Shown here piece by piece: positions 8,934-17,787 of a stretch of 64,000 bases of DNA; positions within the stretch are counted from its first letter, which is position 1, and each line of letters begins with the position of its first letter. Under the pieces are notes generated by a model. It was given only the letters and a program-made list of their open reading frames with translations. It was not told the DNA's origin and searched no databases. Source of the stretch: Streptomyces sp. AC550_RSS872 (GTDB lineage: Bacteria; Actinomycetota; Actinomycetes; Streptomycetales; Streptomycetaceae). The translations under genes were made by a program, and so were the position numbers. The stretch is from assembly GCF_019049285.1 (NCBI RefSeq), contig NZ_JAGMUL010000021.1:124001-188000 (forward strand), written 5' to 3'.

Positions 8934-9445
8934 GTCGTGTCCCTTCTGTGCTTGCGGCTCTGTACATACGGCTCTGTGCAGGCCGCCGATCGAGGTGGCG
9001 CGGGCGGACGCAGAGGTCGAGGGGCGACTTCGTTCGAGCCGTGGCAGCTGTCGAGTCAAGCTGAGTCCGCTGGAGTCGGCTTCGCCTGTGGTGCCCGCGT
9101 AGTGTGAAGTGGCGGAGACGCCGGCGTCCGACTTGGCAGGCTGATCACGCAAATGTCGCAGAGACTGCGGAAGGTCCTTCATCAGCCCGGCCTCGGGCTC
9201 CTTCTCCGCCGTCTCCAGGAGCCGAGCCAGCAAGGCTTCGCCTGCCAAGCGGTCCATCTCATGGACTTGTTCGGACGGCGCCACGCGCGCCGCCGCTGCC
9301 TCTCGGCGTAGTCGTCCGCCACTCGCGGATGGGTGGATCGGTGGTGGGTACCGGAGGCAGGAGCGCGCAGCGAACAACTCCTGCCTCCGGCAGACTTGTG
9401 TGTTCGGTCCTGAACGGCTCAGACCGGCCTCTGACAACCGCTGAG
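8934..9445. other. GH5 upstream region without a gene
   Basis: No convincing gene is seen. About 60 bp next to the GH5 start (8934-8995) match the leader of the paralogous GH5 (58160-58225), including the CTGCACAGAGCCG segment. In this copy CAGAGCCG occurs twice in tandem. The rest looks non-coding and links to the ABC permease remnant. Confidence 0.5.
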
Positions 9446-9538
9446 TCAGGCCTTGTTGGCCGCCGAGCGTCAGGCCGCTGACGAACTGCCACTGGAGCAC
9501 GAAGTACACGATCAGCGTGGGGATCGCGGTCACCAGGG
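9446..9538 (-). pseudogene. Remnant of the 3' end of a sugar ABC transporter permease
   Basis: The reverse strand encodes TAIPTLIVYFVLQWQFVSGLTLG, which matches the last residues of the intact permease at 48052-48942 almost exactly (there LQRQ). A one-base insertion after the LG pair shifts the frame, and the ancestral TGA is still visible at 9446-9448. Homology ends sharply at 9538, where sequence of a different gene begins. Confidence 0.85.
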
Positions 9539-9540
9539 AC

Positions 9541-9704
9541 TGGAGCCGAGAATGACGGTCTTCGGGTCACTCGCCGTAGCGCTGCCGCCGCAGGCGGCTC
9601 AGCAGCGGGACGCCGGCGCTTAGTGCCACCGCCCCGCCCAGCCCCCGCAACAGCGCGCGGCGGTCGGGGCCGGGAGAGGAAGGACCGGAGAAAGAAGGTT
9701 GCAT
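9541..9704 (-). pseudogene. Remnant of the 5' end of a sugar ABC substrate-binding protein
   Basis: From the ATG at 9704 the frame reads MQPSFSGPSSPGPDRRALL and continues through a hydrophobic signal, matching the N-terminus of the binding protein at 51271. One extra base at the lipobox turns LLSACGGS into LLSRLRRQ and ends translation at 9567. DNA similarity to the intact gene continues to 9541 and then switches directly to the permease tail. About 3 kb of operon between them has been deleted. Confidence 0.85.
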
Positions 9705-9900
9705 CACGACTCCTGGGGCAGGGCAGCGGGCCTTGGGGACAGCCCACGAGGGAACAAGTTCAATCAGAAGCAAACGAGACCAAACGGCGCGCCCATGAGA
9801 TCCGTTCGACTCACCGAACGTCAAGAGTCGTGCACCGCTTTTTATGACCCTTACGAAAACCGGTAACCTGGAGAAATCGCTTTCCCCGAGCGGTCGTTGA
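9705..9900 (-). promoter_or_regulatory. Duplicated promoter region of the collapsed ABC operon
   Basis: These bases resemble 51272-51470 upstream of the intact binding-protein gene: shared blocks include CGACTCCTGGGGCAGGGC, TCAGAAGCAAACGAGA, CGAACGTCAAGAG and GAAATCGCTTTCC. The palindromic core GAAA-TCGC-TTTC is at 9873-9884; the outer arms have decayed compared with the intact copy. It is probably a LacI-family-type operator and promoter that no longer drives a functional gene. Confidence 0.65.
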
Positions 9901-10611
9901 TGGATTTCCGCAGGCCGGGAGTGACGAGCACGCTCCCATGGCGTGAATCGACCTGCCTTGCGCATCGAGCGAGCAACTGCGCGAGGTGTCGACGACTCTG
10001 AGTTTGATTCAGGTCCATCCCCCGTCAGCGCTCGGAGTCGCAGGGCCGTCGAGCGAGAGGGCCGCACGGGCACGACATCCGCACACAGCTCCGAGAGTTC
10101 GGAAGATCCTTCCTCTAACCCATTGCAGAAGTCCTGTGGAGCTCCTAAGTTTCCGGGACGCAGCACTGTTGGAGCCATCCGGGAACGCCGATCACTTCCA
10201 AACCCGCCGCGAACCCGGCCCACGGGCAACAACCTCGACAAGAGCCGCACTCAGCCCTGCGAGCCAAGGAGGCGTCCGACTGCCGCAGCGCGCACCCGAC
10301 CTCGATGCTGTGCACCGGCCACGCTGGAACGTTGCCGATCCACAGGAGAAGTCGCGGGCAGTGAATGGACACGCTCCGGGCGGCATCCTTGCCCCCGCTT
10401 CGGCCGAAAATCCCCCACTGCCTGCAGAAATGCGCAAGTCGATACGGGCTCAACCGGCTCGGAATACGTAACGCACCCGCCTGGTCATCCGACTGAGAAC
10501 GCCTGTAGAAAATCTACATAAAACCGAACGTACCGGGCTCGGCTACGCCGGGCACGGTCTTCGTTTCGCCGCCCTGCACCGTTCGGACACTCCGGACGGC
10601 CACAGAGGGCA
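9901..10611. other. Non-coding stretch
   Basis: No open frame here has convincing protein features, codon pattern or a ribosome site. It lies between the decayed promoter and the first copy of the triplicated element. Confidence 0.5.
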
Positions 10612-10848
10612 GGAGGTACTCGGGACAGCAGGAACTCGTGAGGGAGCCCACAAGCGGGTCGATAAGTGGCGCACGGACGTCAAGGGAGCTATCGTCAGAC
10701 GATAGAACGACCGGTCTTCCTACCTAGTGGGGGCGGTCGCTCGGACTTCCTGGCCGGGCTGCCCCCAGGCGGAGACATGCCAGTAGGTCGCCGGTGCACG
10801 TCGAAGAGAGATCAAGAGTTCCGTGAAACCAATCCGCGCCCCGGCCCG
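10612..10848 (-). repeat. Triplicated intergenic element, copy A (with GACCGGTC operator-like site)
   Basis: Read on the minus strand, this segment matches 20328-20525 and 30763-30965. Shared blocks in order are GCGGATTGGTTTCA, TTCGACGTGCACCGG, AAGACCGGTCGTTCTA (10703-10718 here), ATAGCTCCC, TGCGCCAC, and GGCTCCCTCA. The core GACCGGTC is palindromic, and an additional perfect palindrome, ATCGTC-A-GACGAT, adjoins it at 10691-10703. The element follows the 3' end of the tetR gene at 10895-11503. Such sites are typical of TetR-family operators, so it may be a promoter-operator region. Confidence 0.7.
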
Positions 10849-10894
10849 GCCGAGGCCGTGCACAGAGTCGCTGTTTGATGCCGCCCCGACGGGG

Positions 10895-11503
10895 TCAGCC
10901 TCCCGACCGGATCAGCCGGACCGCGTCCAGGAGGGTCTTGTAGGCAGCCGTCGAGTCGTCCAGATAGCCGGCCGCCATCGCGCCGTCGTACAGCATCAGC
11001 AGCGCACCGGCGGCCGACTCCGGGTCGGCGTGGCCGAGCCGGGTGAGCAGGTCTTGGAAGAGGGCGCGGATCCAGTCCCGGTGGGACGCCACCAGGCCCC
11101 GGATCGGATGGTCGGCGTCCGGGTACTCCGCGGCGGCGTTCATGAACGGCGATCCGCGGAAGCCGCGTTCGCGGGCGTGCTCGGCGATCGCCTCGAAGAT
11201 CAGGTCGATCGCTTCCGCGGGCGGATGCGCGGCGGCCAACGGTTCGGCCACCCCCTTGTAGTAGGCGTCCTTGGTCAGCAGATAGGCCACAACCAGGTCG
11301 TCCTTGGAGGCAAAGTGCCGGTAGAAGGTCGCCTTCGTCACCCCGGCCTCGGCGATCAGCCGCTCCACCCCGATCGCACGCACACCCTCGTAATAGAACA
11401 GCCGCGACGCCGCCCGGACCAGACGTTCGCGAGGAGGCAGGTCTCCCTCGATCGTGCTCTCCTGACGCTTGGCGTTCGTTGTCTTCTGCCCAGTAGTACT
11501 CAC
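10895..11503 (-). CDS. TetR/AcrR-family transcriptional regulator
   Basis: The 202-residue protein carries an N-terminal TetR helix-turn-helix (about residues 25-70: RLVRAASRLFYYEGVRAIGVERLIAEAGVTKATFYRHF, split here only by reading) and an all-helical ligand domain. The GTG at 11503 is the likely start, although an upstream in-frame GTG at 11572 cannot be excluded because neither has a strong ribosome site. It is divergent from the short-chain dehydrogenase gene at 11627, so the 123-bp gap probably holds its operator, and it likely represses that operon and itself. Decayed copies of this gene occur at 19995-20327 and 30595-30715. Confidence 0.85.
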   Translation of the reverse strand: MSTTGQKTTNAKRQESTIEGDLPPRERLVRAASRLFYYEGVRAIGVERLIAEAGVTKATFYRHFASKDDLVVAYLLTKDAYYKGVAEPLAAAHPPAEAIDLIFEAIAEHARERGFRGSPFMNAAAEYPDADHPIRGLVASHRDWIRALFQDLLTRLGHADPESAAGALLMLYDGAMAAGYLDDSTAAYKTLLDAVRLIRSGG

Positions 11504-11626
11504 TTCCCCATTCTGCCCCTGGCCCGGCTCTGAGTGGCCCCCACCCCCAGACGGCCGCACCAGGGCTGTCACTCCCTATCCCCTACGGCCCGCAACGGCG
11601 TGGCCGTTCATCGAAAGGTTTGAACC

Positions 11627-12388
11627 ATGACTCGTCGTCTCGAAGGAACCGCCGCCCTCGTCACCGGAGCCTCCAGCGGTATCGGCCACGCCACCGCCCT
11701 GGAGCTCGCCGGCCAGGGCGCCTCTGTGGCCCTGGTCGGTCGGCGCGAGGACCGGCTCACCGGCCTCGCCGCGCAGATCACGGACGCCGGCGGAAAGGCC
11801 CTGGTCGTGCCCGCCGACATCACCACCGCCGAGGCCGCCACGGAAGCGGTCGAGCGGACCGTCGACGGCTTGGGTCGCCTGGACATCCTGGTCAACAACG
11901 CCGGCCTCATGCTGCTCGGCCCCGCCCCCGGCGCGGACCTGAACGACTGGCGTCGCATGATCGACGTCAACCTCATGGGCCTGATGTACACCGCCCATGC
12001 GGCCGTCCCTCACCTGGTCAAGGCCGCCGCCGAGGAGCCGCGCCAGGTCGCCGACATCGTCAACATCAGCTCGCTCAACGGCCGTGTGGCCTACCCCATG
12101 ATGGCCGTGTACGGCGCCAGTAAGTTCGGCGTCAACGCCTTCAGCGAATCGCTGCGCCAGGAGCTGGCACGCCAGCACGTCCGCGTATCCGTCGTCGAGC
12201 CGGGCAGCGTCGACACCGAACTGCGCACCCACAACCCGGAACCGGTCCTGAAGGCACTCGCCGCCGGTCTGGGTGACATCGAGCGCCTCCAGAGCCAGGA
12301 CATCGCCGACACCGTCGGCTACATCGTGACCCGCCCCCGGCACGTGGCCGTCGGCGAACTTCTCGTACGCCCCACCGAGCAGGCGTGA
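11627..12388 (+). CDS. Short-chain dehydrogenase/reductase (SDR)
   Basis: A classical SDR of 253 residues with the Rossmann motif TGASSGIG (14-21), NNAG (about 91-94), the serine in NISS, and the catalytic Y162-x-x-x-K166 (YGASK). It should be a cytosolic NAD(P)H-dependent oxidoreductase; the substrate is not readable. It is the first gene of a run with the DUF4345-like and DJ-1 genes and lies divergent from tetR, suggesting a TetR-controlled stress or detoxification operon. The last residues (VGELLVRPTEQA) are typical of YdfG-like members. Confidence 0.92.
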   Translation: MTRRLEGTAALVTGASSGIGHATALELAGQGASVALVGRREDRLTGLAAQITDAGGKALVVPADITTAEAATEAVERTVDGLGRLDILVNNAGLMLLGPAPGADLNDWRRMIDVNLMGLMYTAHAAVPHLVKAAAEEPRQVADIVNISSLNGRVAYPMMAVYGASKFGVNAFSESLRQELARQHVRVSVVEPGSVDTELRTHNPEPVLKALAAGLGDIERLQSQDIADTVGYIVTRPRHVAVGELLVRPTEQA

Positions 12389-12431
12389 CCACCGATTCCG
12401 AGGCCAACTCACCGACACCCAAGGAGTCGTG

Positions 12432-12893
12432 ATGGCGGCCCGCGTTCCTGTCGCGGCAGCCGACACCGTCGTCCGCGTCTGCCTGCTGCTCGCCACCGCC
12501 ATCGCACTCGGAGACGGCCTGCAACTGTTGGCGCAGGGAAGCCCCGCGGACGCGGACAACGTGCACCGCTTCATGGCGGGCGTCTACATCGGCTGGGCTC
12601 CCCTGTTCTTCTGGGCGGCGGCAACGATCCACCGGCAGGGAGTGCTCGTCTACTTCCTGGCAGTCCCGATCTTCCTCGGAGGCGTGGGCCGGCTGGTGTC
12701 CTTCGCCCAGAACGGCATCCCCAGCCCGGTGGGAGTCTTCCTCGCCTCCGCCCTCCTGGAATTCACCCTCTCGACCGTCATCGTCCAGGCGCACAGCACC
12801 GCACTCAGGTCGAGACGAGTGGCGGCGGCTGCCGTTCTGCCGGCGCCGGCCCTGAATGAGCCGTTGGCAGGCAAGGAGACGTGGGAAAAGTGA
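12432..12893 (+). CDS. DUF4345-like small membrane protein
   Basis: The 153-residue protein has about four hydrophobic segments and the motif GGVGRLVSFAQNGIPSP, characteristic of DUF4345-type integral membrane proteins. No biochemical role is known for the family. AAGGAG at 12421-12426 favours the ATG at 12432 over the overlapping GTG at 12429. It follows the SDR by 43 bp and overlaps the DJ-1 gene, so the genes are probably co-transcribed. Confidence 0.75.
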   Translation: MAARVPVAAADTVVRVCLLLATAIALGDGLQLLAQGSPADADNVHRFMAGVYIGWAPLFFWAAATIHRQGVLVYFLAVPIFLGGVGRLVSFAQNGIPSPVGVFLASALLEFTLSTVIVQAHSTALRSRRVAAAAVLPAPALNEPLAGKETWEK

Positions 12894-13588
12894 GACGGAA
12901 AAAGATTCTGGCGGTGGTGACCAACCAGGCCACCTACGGGGCGAGCGAACACCGGACCGGCCTGTGGCTGGCTGAACTCGTCCACTTTTACGACAAGGCG
13001 GTGAAGGCCGGCCACACCGTGGATGTGGTGAGTCCGGCGGGCGGCGAGGTGCCGCTGGACCCTCGAAGCCTGGGCCGGTTTTTCGTCGACCGGACGGTTC
13101 GCGGGTATCTCGACGACCCGGCCTTCATGGCCTCCCTGAAGTCCACCGCTGCCATTGCCGACGCAGATCCGGACGACTACTCCGCGGTCTTCTTCACCGG
13201 CGGCCACGGCACCATGTGGGACTTCCCCGACAGCGCCGACCTGCAGCGAACCGCCCAGGCCATCTACGCCGACGGCGACATCGTCTCCTCGGTCTGCCAT
13301 GGCGCCTGCGCCCTCATCAACCTACGCGACGCCGACGGGAACCCGCTCGTACGGAACCGCACAGTCACCGGCTTCGCGACCGTCGAGGAAAGGCTGGCCG
13401 GGGTGAAGGGGAGGGTGCCGTTCCTGCTGGAGGACGAACTGCGCTCCAAGGGGGCCAAGTACGTGCGCTCCACCATCCCGATGGCACCGCACGCCGTGCG
13501 GGACGGCCGCCTGATCACAGGCCAGAACCCGGTCTCCACCAAGGCCGTCAGCGACCGGATTCTCGGCGCCTTGGCCGAGACCGAGTAA
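12881..13588 (+). CDS. DJ-1/PfpI family protein (Hsp31-like)
   Basis: A 235-residue class I glutamine amidotransferase-like fold. The nucleophile elbow reads SSVCHGACAL with C139, preceded by GGHGTMWDFP and, near the N-terminus, EHRTGLWLAEL, whose glutamate usually supports the cysteine. Related proteins act as glyoxalases, deglycases or chaperones against reactive carbonyls. Two starts are possible: GTG 12881, only 2 bases after AAGGAG, or GTG 12890, which overlaps the previous TGA. Either way translation is coupled to the upstream gene. It is followed by a second DJ-1 gene. Confidence 0.85.
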   Translation: MGKVRRKKILAVVTNQATYGASEHRTGLWLAELVHFYDKAVKAGHTVDVVSPAGGEVPLDPRSLGRFFVDRTVRGYLDDPAFMASLKSTAAIADADPDDYSAVFFTGGHGTMWDFPDSADLQRTAQAIYADGDIVSSVCHGACALINLRDADGNPLVRNRTVTGFATVEERLAGVKGRVPFLLEDELRSKGAKYVRSTIPMAPHAVRDGRLITGQNPVSTKAVSDRILGALAETE

Positions 13589-13659
13589 CAAGCAAAGAGA
13601 CTTGGGGCGCCGGCATCCGCGGGGCGCCTCCGGATCAAACCTCTCTAGGAGACCGCACT

Positions 13660-14355
13660 ATGTCGAAGATCCTTTTCGTGATGACCGGCGCCGACCACTG
13701 GACACTGGCGGACGGCAGCAAGCACCCGACCGGCTTCTGGGCTGAGGAGGCCGTGACCCCGTACCAGGCCTTCACAGCCGTCGGCCACGAGATTGTCGTC
13801 GCCACGCCCGGCGGTGTCGTGCCGCCCTTGGACCGAGGAAGCCTGGCGCCGCAGTTCAACGGCGGCAAGGAGGGCGCGAGGAAGGTGGCGGACGCCCTCG
13901 CCTCGATCAGCGAGATCCAGCACCCCGTCAAGCTGGAGGACGTCGACCTCGACGACTACGCCGCCGTGTTCTACCCCGGTGGCCACGGCCCGATGGAGGA
14001 CCTGGCCGTCGACGCAGTCTCAGGCAAACTACTCATCGACGTCCTCGCCTCGGGCAGACCGCTCGGCGTGGTCTGCCACGCCCCGGCCGCGCTGCTGGCC
14101 GCCACCAAGGCCGACGGCAACAACGCCTTCGCCGGCTACCGGCTCACCGGTTTCAGTAACGCCGAGGAGATCCAGGGCGGCCTTGCGGCCGGCGCCAAGT
14201 GGCTGCTCCAGGACCGCCTGGTCGAGATCGGCGCCGACTACCAGGAGGGCGAACCGTGGGCCCCGAACGTGGTCGTCGACCGCAACCTGGTCACCGGGCA
14301 GAACCCCGCCTCGGCCGGACCGGCAGCAGCCGAGATGCTCAAGAAGCTGACATGA
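13660..14355 (+). CDS. DJ-1/PfpI family protein, second copy
   Basis: The 231-residue protein begins MSKILFVMTGADHWTLADG and shows PTGFWAEEAVTPY (conserved Glu), GGHGPMEDL and the nucleophile elbow GVVCHAPAAL with C139. This is the more canonical YajL/Hsp31-like member of the pair; the first copy is divergent. AGGAGA lies 7 bases before the ATG. Tandem DJ-1 genes next to an SDR under TetR control suggest a reactive-aldehyde or methylglyoxal response, which is inference. Confidence 0.88.
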   Translation: MSKILFVMTGADHWTLADGSKHPTGFWAEEAVTPYQAFTAVGHEIVVATPGGVVPPLDRGSLAPQFNGGKEGARKVADALASISEIQHPVKLEDVDLDDYAAVFYPGGHGPMEDLAVDAVSGKLLIDVLASGRPLGVVCHAPAALLAATKADGNNAFAGYRLTGFSNAEEIQGGLAAGAKWLLQDRLVEIGADYQEGEPWAPNVVVDRNLVTGQNPASAGPAAAEMLKKLT

Positions 14356-14790
14356 CGTAGCAGAGCACCCGCACCTGCTCCCGTACCCGCCTCCGTACGC
14401 AGGCCGCTGATTCCCCGCCTCATGCAGCCGATGGCTGAAGTTCCGGTCCCGCGCTTCCCAGGCTTACGTGCCCTGGACGTGCCTTGTGAATGGACCAGCG
14501 CACATCCGGACGGCGATCACGCCCCACCCGTGCTCCCGGAGGGTGTCGCCGTTGAAGGACATCCGACTGAACGGCCCAGTGAGGAAAACCGCACCGGATG
14601 CGAACAGGCAGCCGACGATGCCGCGCGTCCGACTCTCCGTGCGTGTGCTCGGCTCAAGGAACGGCGCGATGTCTTGCGGCCTGCTGTGAGTCACGTCCCC
14701 GCCAGATCACGGCTTCATAACACCCCGGGACAGCGTGCCCGCTGACCGCTCGTCGCCTTCGACAAGCCTTCCTGTCTGCCGCCCCTCAGG
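14356..14790. other. Intergenic region before the sigma factor gene
   Basis: No gene is supported. A minus-strand frame of 76 codons at 14464-14694 has a hydrophobic patch but no ribosome site or recognisable family. The promoter of the sigma-lectin gene must lie near the right end. Confidence 0.4.
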
Positions 14791-16383
14791 ATGATCATCA
14801 TGCGCGACCGCACCTCCGTAGCTTCCGCTCCGGCAGCCGCCAGCGACGCCCACCTGACCGCCTTCATACGCAACGGCCCCCCGGACGCCGCCGACGCCGC
14901 GCTTGACGAGCTCTACCGGCGGCACCGCAGTTCGGTCATCGCCTATGCCCGCACCTGCACACGAGATACGCACACGGCGGAAGACCTGGCCTCGGAGGCG
15001 TTCGCCCGCGCGCTGCGCGCCGTGCGCCAAGGTGCCGGTCCCGAGGGGGCCTGGCGGCCGTATCTGCTGACCACGGTCCGCCACACGGCCGCGTCGTGGG
15101 CCGCCACCGCCGACCGGATCGAGCTGTCCCCCGACTTCGAGACCTGGCTCTCCGAAGTGCCGAGCGGTGAGGAACAGGCGTTGCTGCGGGAGGACGCCGG
15201 TCTGGTGCAGCGCGCGTTCCGCAGTCTTCCCGAGCGCTGGCAGACCGCGCTGTGGCACTCGGCTGTGGAAGAAGAACCAGCGAAGCGGATCGCGCCACTG
15301 CTCGGCATCAGTCCGAGCGGCGTCGCGTCCCTCACCGCCCGGGCGCGTGAGGGGCTGCGGCAGGCTTACCTGACCGAGTACGCGGCGGACCCGACGATGT
15401 CCGACGACTGCCGGCACTTCACGGGCCTGTTGGCCGCCTCGGTCCGCCACGGCGGGCGGCACGGCGCGCACTCAGGTCTCAAGCGCCATCTCTCGGGATG
15501 CCGCCGGTGTCGCCGTGCGAACCACCAACTGTGGGAGCTGAACAACTCGCTCAAGGCCGTGCTCCCGGCGGGCGTTCTGCTGTGGGTAGGTGCTTCATAC
15601 GGCACGAAGGTCGTGGGAGCGGCCGCGGTCGCCGGCTCCGGCGGCACGGGGTCCGCGGCCGGGACGACCGCGGCCACCACAGGGGCCACCACGACCGTCA
15701 AGGTCGCCGGCATCGGAGCCGCCCTCCTCGCCTTGTCGATCGGCGGCTACGCGGCTTTGCCCGACGGTGACGACCCGCCGTCGCCGCGGCCCACCCCGGC
15801 GGCTACGCGACCCTCGCCCTCCTCATCTCCCCCCGCCCCCACCCAGAGCGAACGCCACGACCCGAAGCCCCCCTCCCGTACACCGTCCGCAAGCGCCTCC
15901 GAGAAGTCGACTCCTCCCGCTTGGCAGCCCGTCGCCGACGACCGCGCCCAGCTGCCGATCGTGTCCACCGGCCGCTGCATGGACATCTCCACGGCCGAGG
16001 GCGCCGAGCCGTACGAGGCCACGTGCGACGGCAGCCGTACGCAGCAGTGGGAGTTGCTCGTCGACCGTGCCGCGCAGGAGGCCCGTATCCGGAACCACGC
16101 GACCGGCATGTGTCTCACCCACAGTGGCGCGTCGACGGACGGCGCCCCGGTCCGCCAGGAGCGCGCGTGCGACTCCACCGCGGTCACGGCCCGGTGGACC
16201 TACTTCTTCCGGGCTTCCGGCACCGTCAACTTCGCTCAGAAGGGGAACACCACGTACTTCCTGGGCATCGATGAGTGGAACAAGGCCGACGGGCCTCACT
16301 CGCCTGCCATCGGCACGACGGCGAACTACTACGACACCGACTCCCTCCGGTTCCGTTACACAGGAGACGCCTTCAGCGGCTGA
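14791..16383 (+). CDS. Sigma-70 family factor fused to zinc finger, membrane segment and ricin-type lectin domain
   Basis: The 530-residue protein joins parts that are usually separate. Residues about 35-190 are an ECF-type sigma factor: region 2 (LYRRHRSSVIAYARTC, TAEDLASEAFARALRAV) and region 4 (LPERWQTALWHSAV, AKRIAPLLGISPSGVASLTARA). Residues about 205-250 resemble an anti-sigma zinc finger (HLSGCRRCRRA). One transmembrane helix follows (about 305-328), then a Pro/Ser-rich linker and a ricin-like beta-trefoil (about 390-525, GRCMDIS, QQWELL, GMCLTHS). The topology implies an extracellular sugar-binding sensor tied to a cytoplasmic sigma factor, perhaps released by proteolysis; this is inference. 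ATG 14800 is an alternative start. Confidence 0.85.
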   Translation: MIIMRDRTSVASAPAAASDAHLTAFIRNGPPDAADAALDELYRRHRSSVIAYARTCTRDTHTAEDLASEAFARALRAVRQGAGPEGAWRPYLLTTVRHTAASWAATADRIELSPDFETWLSEVPSGEEQALLREDAGLVQRAFRSLPERWQTALWHSAVEEEPAKRIAPLLGISPSGVASLTARAREGLRQAYLTEYAADPTMSDDCRHFTGLLAASVRHGGRHGAHSGLKRHLSGCRRCRRANHQLWELNNSLKAVLPAGVLLWVGASYGTKVVGAAAVAGSGGTGSAAGTTAATTGATTTVKVAGIGAALLALSIGGYAALPDGDDPPSPRPTPAATRPSPSSSPPAPTQSERHDPKPPSRTPSASASEKSTPPAWQPVADDRAQLPIVSTGRCMDISTAEGAEPYEATCDGSRTQQWELLVDRAAQEARIRNHATGMCLTHSGASTDGAPVRQERACDSTAVTARWTYFFRASGTVNFAQKGNTTYFLGIDEWNKADGPHSPAIGTTANYYDTDSLRFRYTGDAFSG

Positions 16384-16415
16384 CGAGGGCCACTCCTCGT
16401 GGGGACGTGTGAGGT

Positions 16416-16451
16416 TTCTGGGCACCTCCCGCCCGCGAGAGGTGCCCAGAA
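16416..16451. terminator. Bidirectional terminator between convergent genes
   Basis: TTCTGGGCACCTC and GAGGTGCCCAGAA form a perfect 13-bp stem with a 10-nt loop, midway between the stops of the sigma factor gene (16383) and the metalloprotease gene (16471). Confidence 0.85.
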
Positions 16452-16470
16452 CCGGTTCAGGAAGCCGGAG

Positions 16471-17787
16471 TCAGCGTGCGTGGCGGGCCATGGCCGCCCG
16501 CTTGCGGCGGGACTTCAGCAGGAACGCACCGCCGACCGCGAACAGCGCGGCGGCGCCCGCCGCCATGGGCAGGTAGTTGGTGGTGTCGGCGCCGGTCTCG
16601 GCGAGATTGGCGCCATTCTGGCCGCCGGCACCGCCCGTGCCTTCCGCACCGTCCTCGCGCGGGGAAGCGACCGGCTCACTGCTGCCGGTCTGCGGTGCCG
16701 CGCCGTTGCCGGACTCGTCATCGGTCTTCGCGGGGCTCGGCACGCCATTGAGGCTGACTGCCACCGTCGCCGCACCTTCACCGGACTGCTCCACCTTGAT
16801 CTCCACCTTGTGTGCCTTGTCGGTGAAGACCGTGCCGGCCTTGAGAGTGTCATCGTCGCCAGGCGTGGTGTCGATCAGGTCGGCGTCCCTGCCGAAGTCG
16901 CCGTTCCTCACGCGGTAGGCGTGCACGCCCGTGAGGCGATCGTCGAGCTTGCCGGACGCGCCGTCGCGCACCTCCACGATCAGGCTGTCCTGCCCGGCCG
17001 GAACGATCAGCGCGCGCACGCCGTCACCCGGTCCATGCAGAGAACGCATCCTGTACGTACTGGACTTGGTGACCTTCACGGCTTCCCTGTCCGACAGGAA
17101 CTTTGAGTGAATCAGCTCGGGCGCGGTCAGGCCCACCCCCACGCCGCCTCCCCCCATGGGGGTCTTGAAGCTGTTATCCGGCGTGTCCTGGCAGCTCGCC
17201 AGGTCCGAGTCCTCGCAGCGGATCCGCATCTGGTGGCCGTAGCCGAGGTTGTGGCCGAACTCGTGGGATAGCACCGTCTGGTCGACTGTGCCGTCGCCGC
17301 TCGGAAGCCAGCTCACGCCGCCGCTCAGAGAGCCGAGTCCCGCCCAGCCACAGCCCGCCTTCTCGCCGGGGAAGACCAGCGACAGGTGATCAAAGTCGTC
17401 CACCCACGTCAAGCCCTGTTCCTCCAGCGCCTGCCTCGTCATCCCATAGATCGAGGCCTTGTCACAGCCGGCGGCCGACAGGTCGAGATTGATCGGGCCG
17501 ATCACTCCGCCCTCACCCCCCGCGGCCGGCTTGAACGTGGTGGCTTGCCGGGTCACCTCGTTGTAGTACGAGTTCAGGGACCGGGTCTTGCCGAAGTAGC
17601 TGTTCTGCGCGTTGCTCCTGGCCTTCGCGGGGTCAGCAAAGGAGCTGTCGCTGAAGTTGATCAGCGCAATCTGGATCCGCCGCGGGGCGGGGCCGTCCGC
17701 GGCAGCGGCGGTGGACGGTGCCGTCGCAGCCAATGCGACGGACATGCAGGCGGCGGACATGAGCAAGGCGCCGCGAGGCACACGCAT
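16471..17787 (-). CDS. Cell-wall-anchored metzincin-type zinc metalloprotease with LAETG sorting signal
   Basis: The 438-residue precursor starts at ATG 17787 (AAGGA upstream) with a signal peptide ending near TAAAADG. The zinc site is H175-EFG-H179-NLGYG-H185, the metzincin HExxHxxGxxH pattern seen in gametolysin-like peptidases. After a Gly/Pro/Ser-rich region the C-terminus carries NLAETGADT, a hydrophobic segment and SRRKRAA, the layout of a class E sortase substrate. The enzyme should be covalently attached to peptidoglycan outside the cell. It converges on the sigma-lectin gene; a role in proteolytic activation of that factor is possible but unsupported. Confidence 0.88.
   Translation of the reverse strand: MRVPRGALLMSAACMSVALAATAPSTAAAADGPAPRRIQIALINFSDSSFADPAKARSNAQNSYFGKTRSLNSYYNEVTRQATTFKPAAGGEGGVIGPINLDLSAAGCDKASIYGMTRQALEEQGLTWVDDFDHLSLVFPGEKAGCGWAGLGSLSGGVSWLPSGDGTVDQTVLSHEFGHNLGYGHQMRIRCEDSDLASCQDTPDNSFKTPMGGGGVGVGLTAPELIHSKFLSDREAVKVTKSSTYRMRSLHGPGDGVRALIVPAGQDSLIVEVRDGASGKLDDRLTGVHAYRVRNGDFGRDADLIDTTPGDDDTLKAGTVFTDKAHKVEIKVEQSGEGAATVAVSLNGVPSPAKTDDESGNGAAPQTGSSEPVASPREDGAEGTGGAGGQNGANLAETGADTTNYLPMAAGAAALFAVGGAFLLKSRRKRAAMARHAR

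Noticed and set aside
7395..9533. A single 712-residue GH5 protein with a long N-terminal extension
   Set aside because: The extension is the frameshifted tail of an ABC permease plus non-coding DNA; the signal peptide and ribosome site place the start at 8933.
14464..14694. Minus-strand 76-codon frame with a hydrophobic patch
   Set aside because: No ribosome site, no family resemblance, and the surrounding region looks non-coding.
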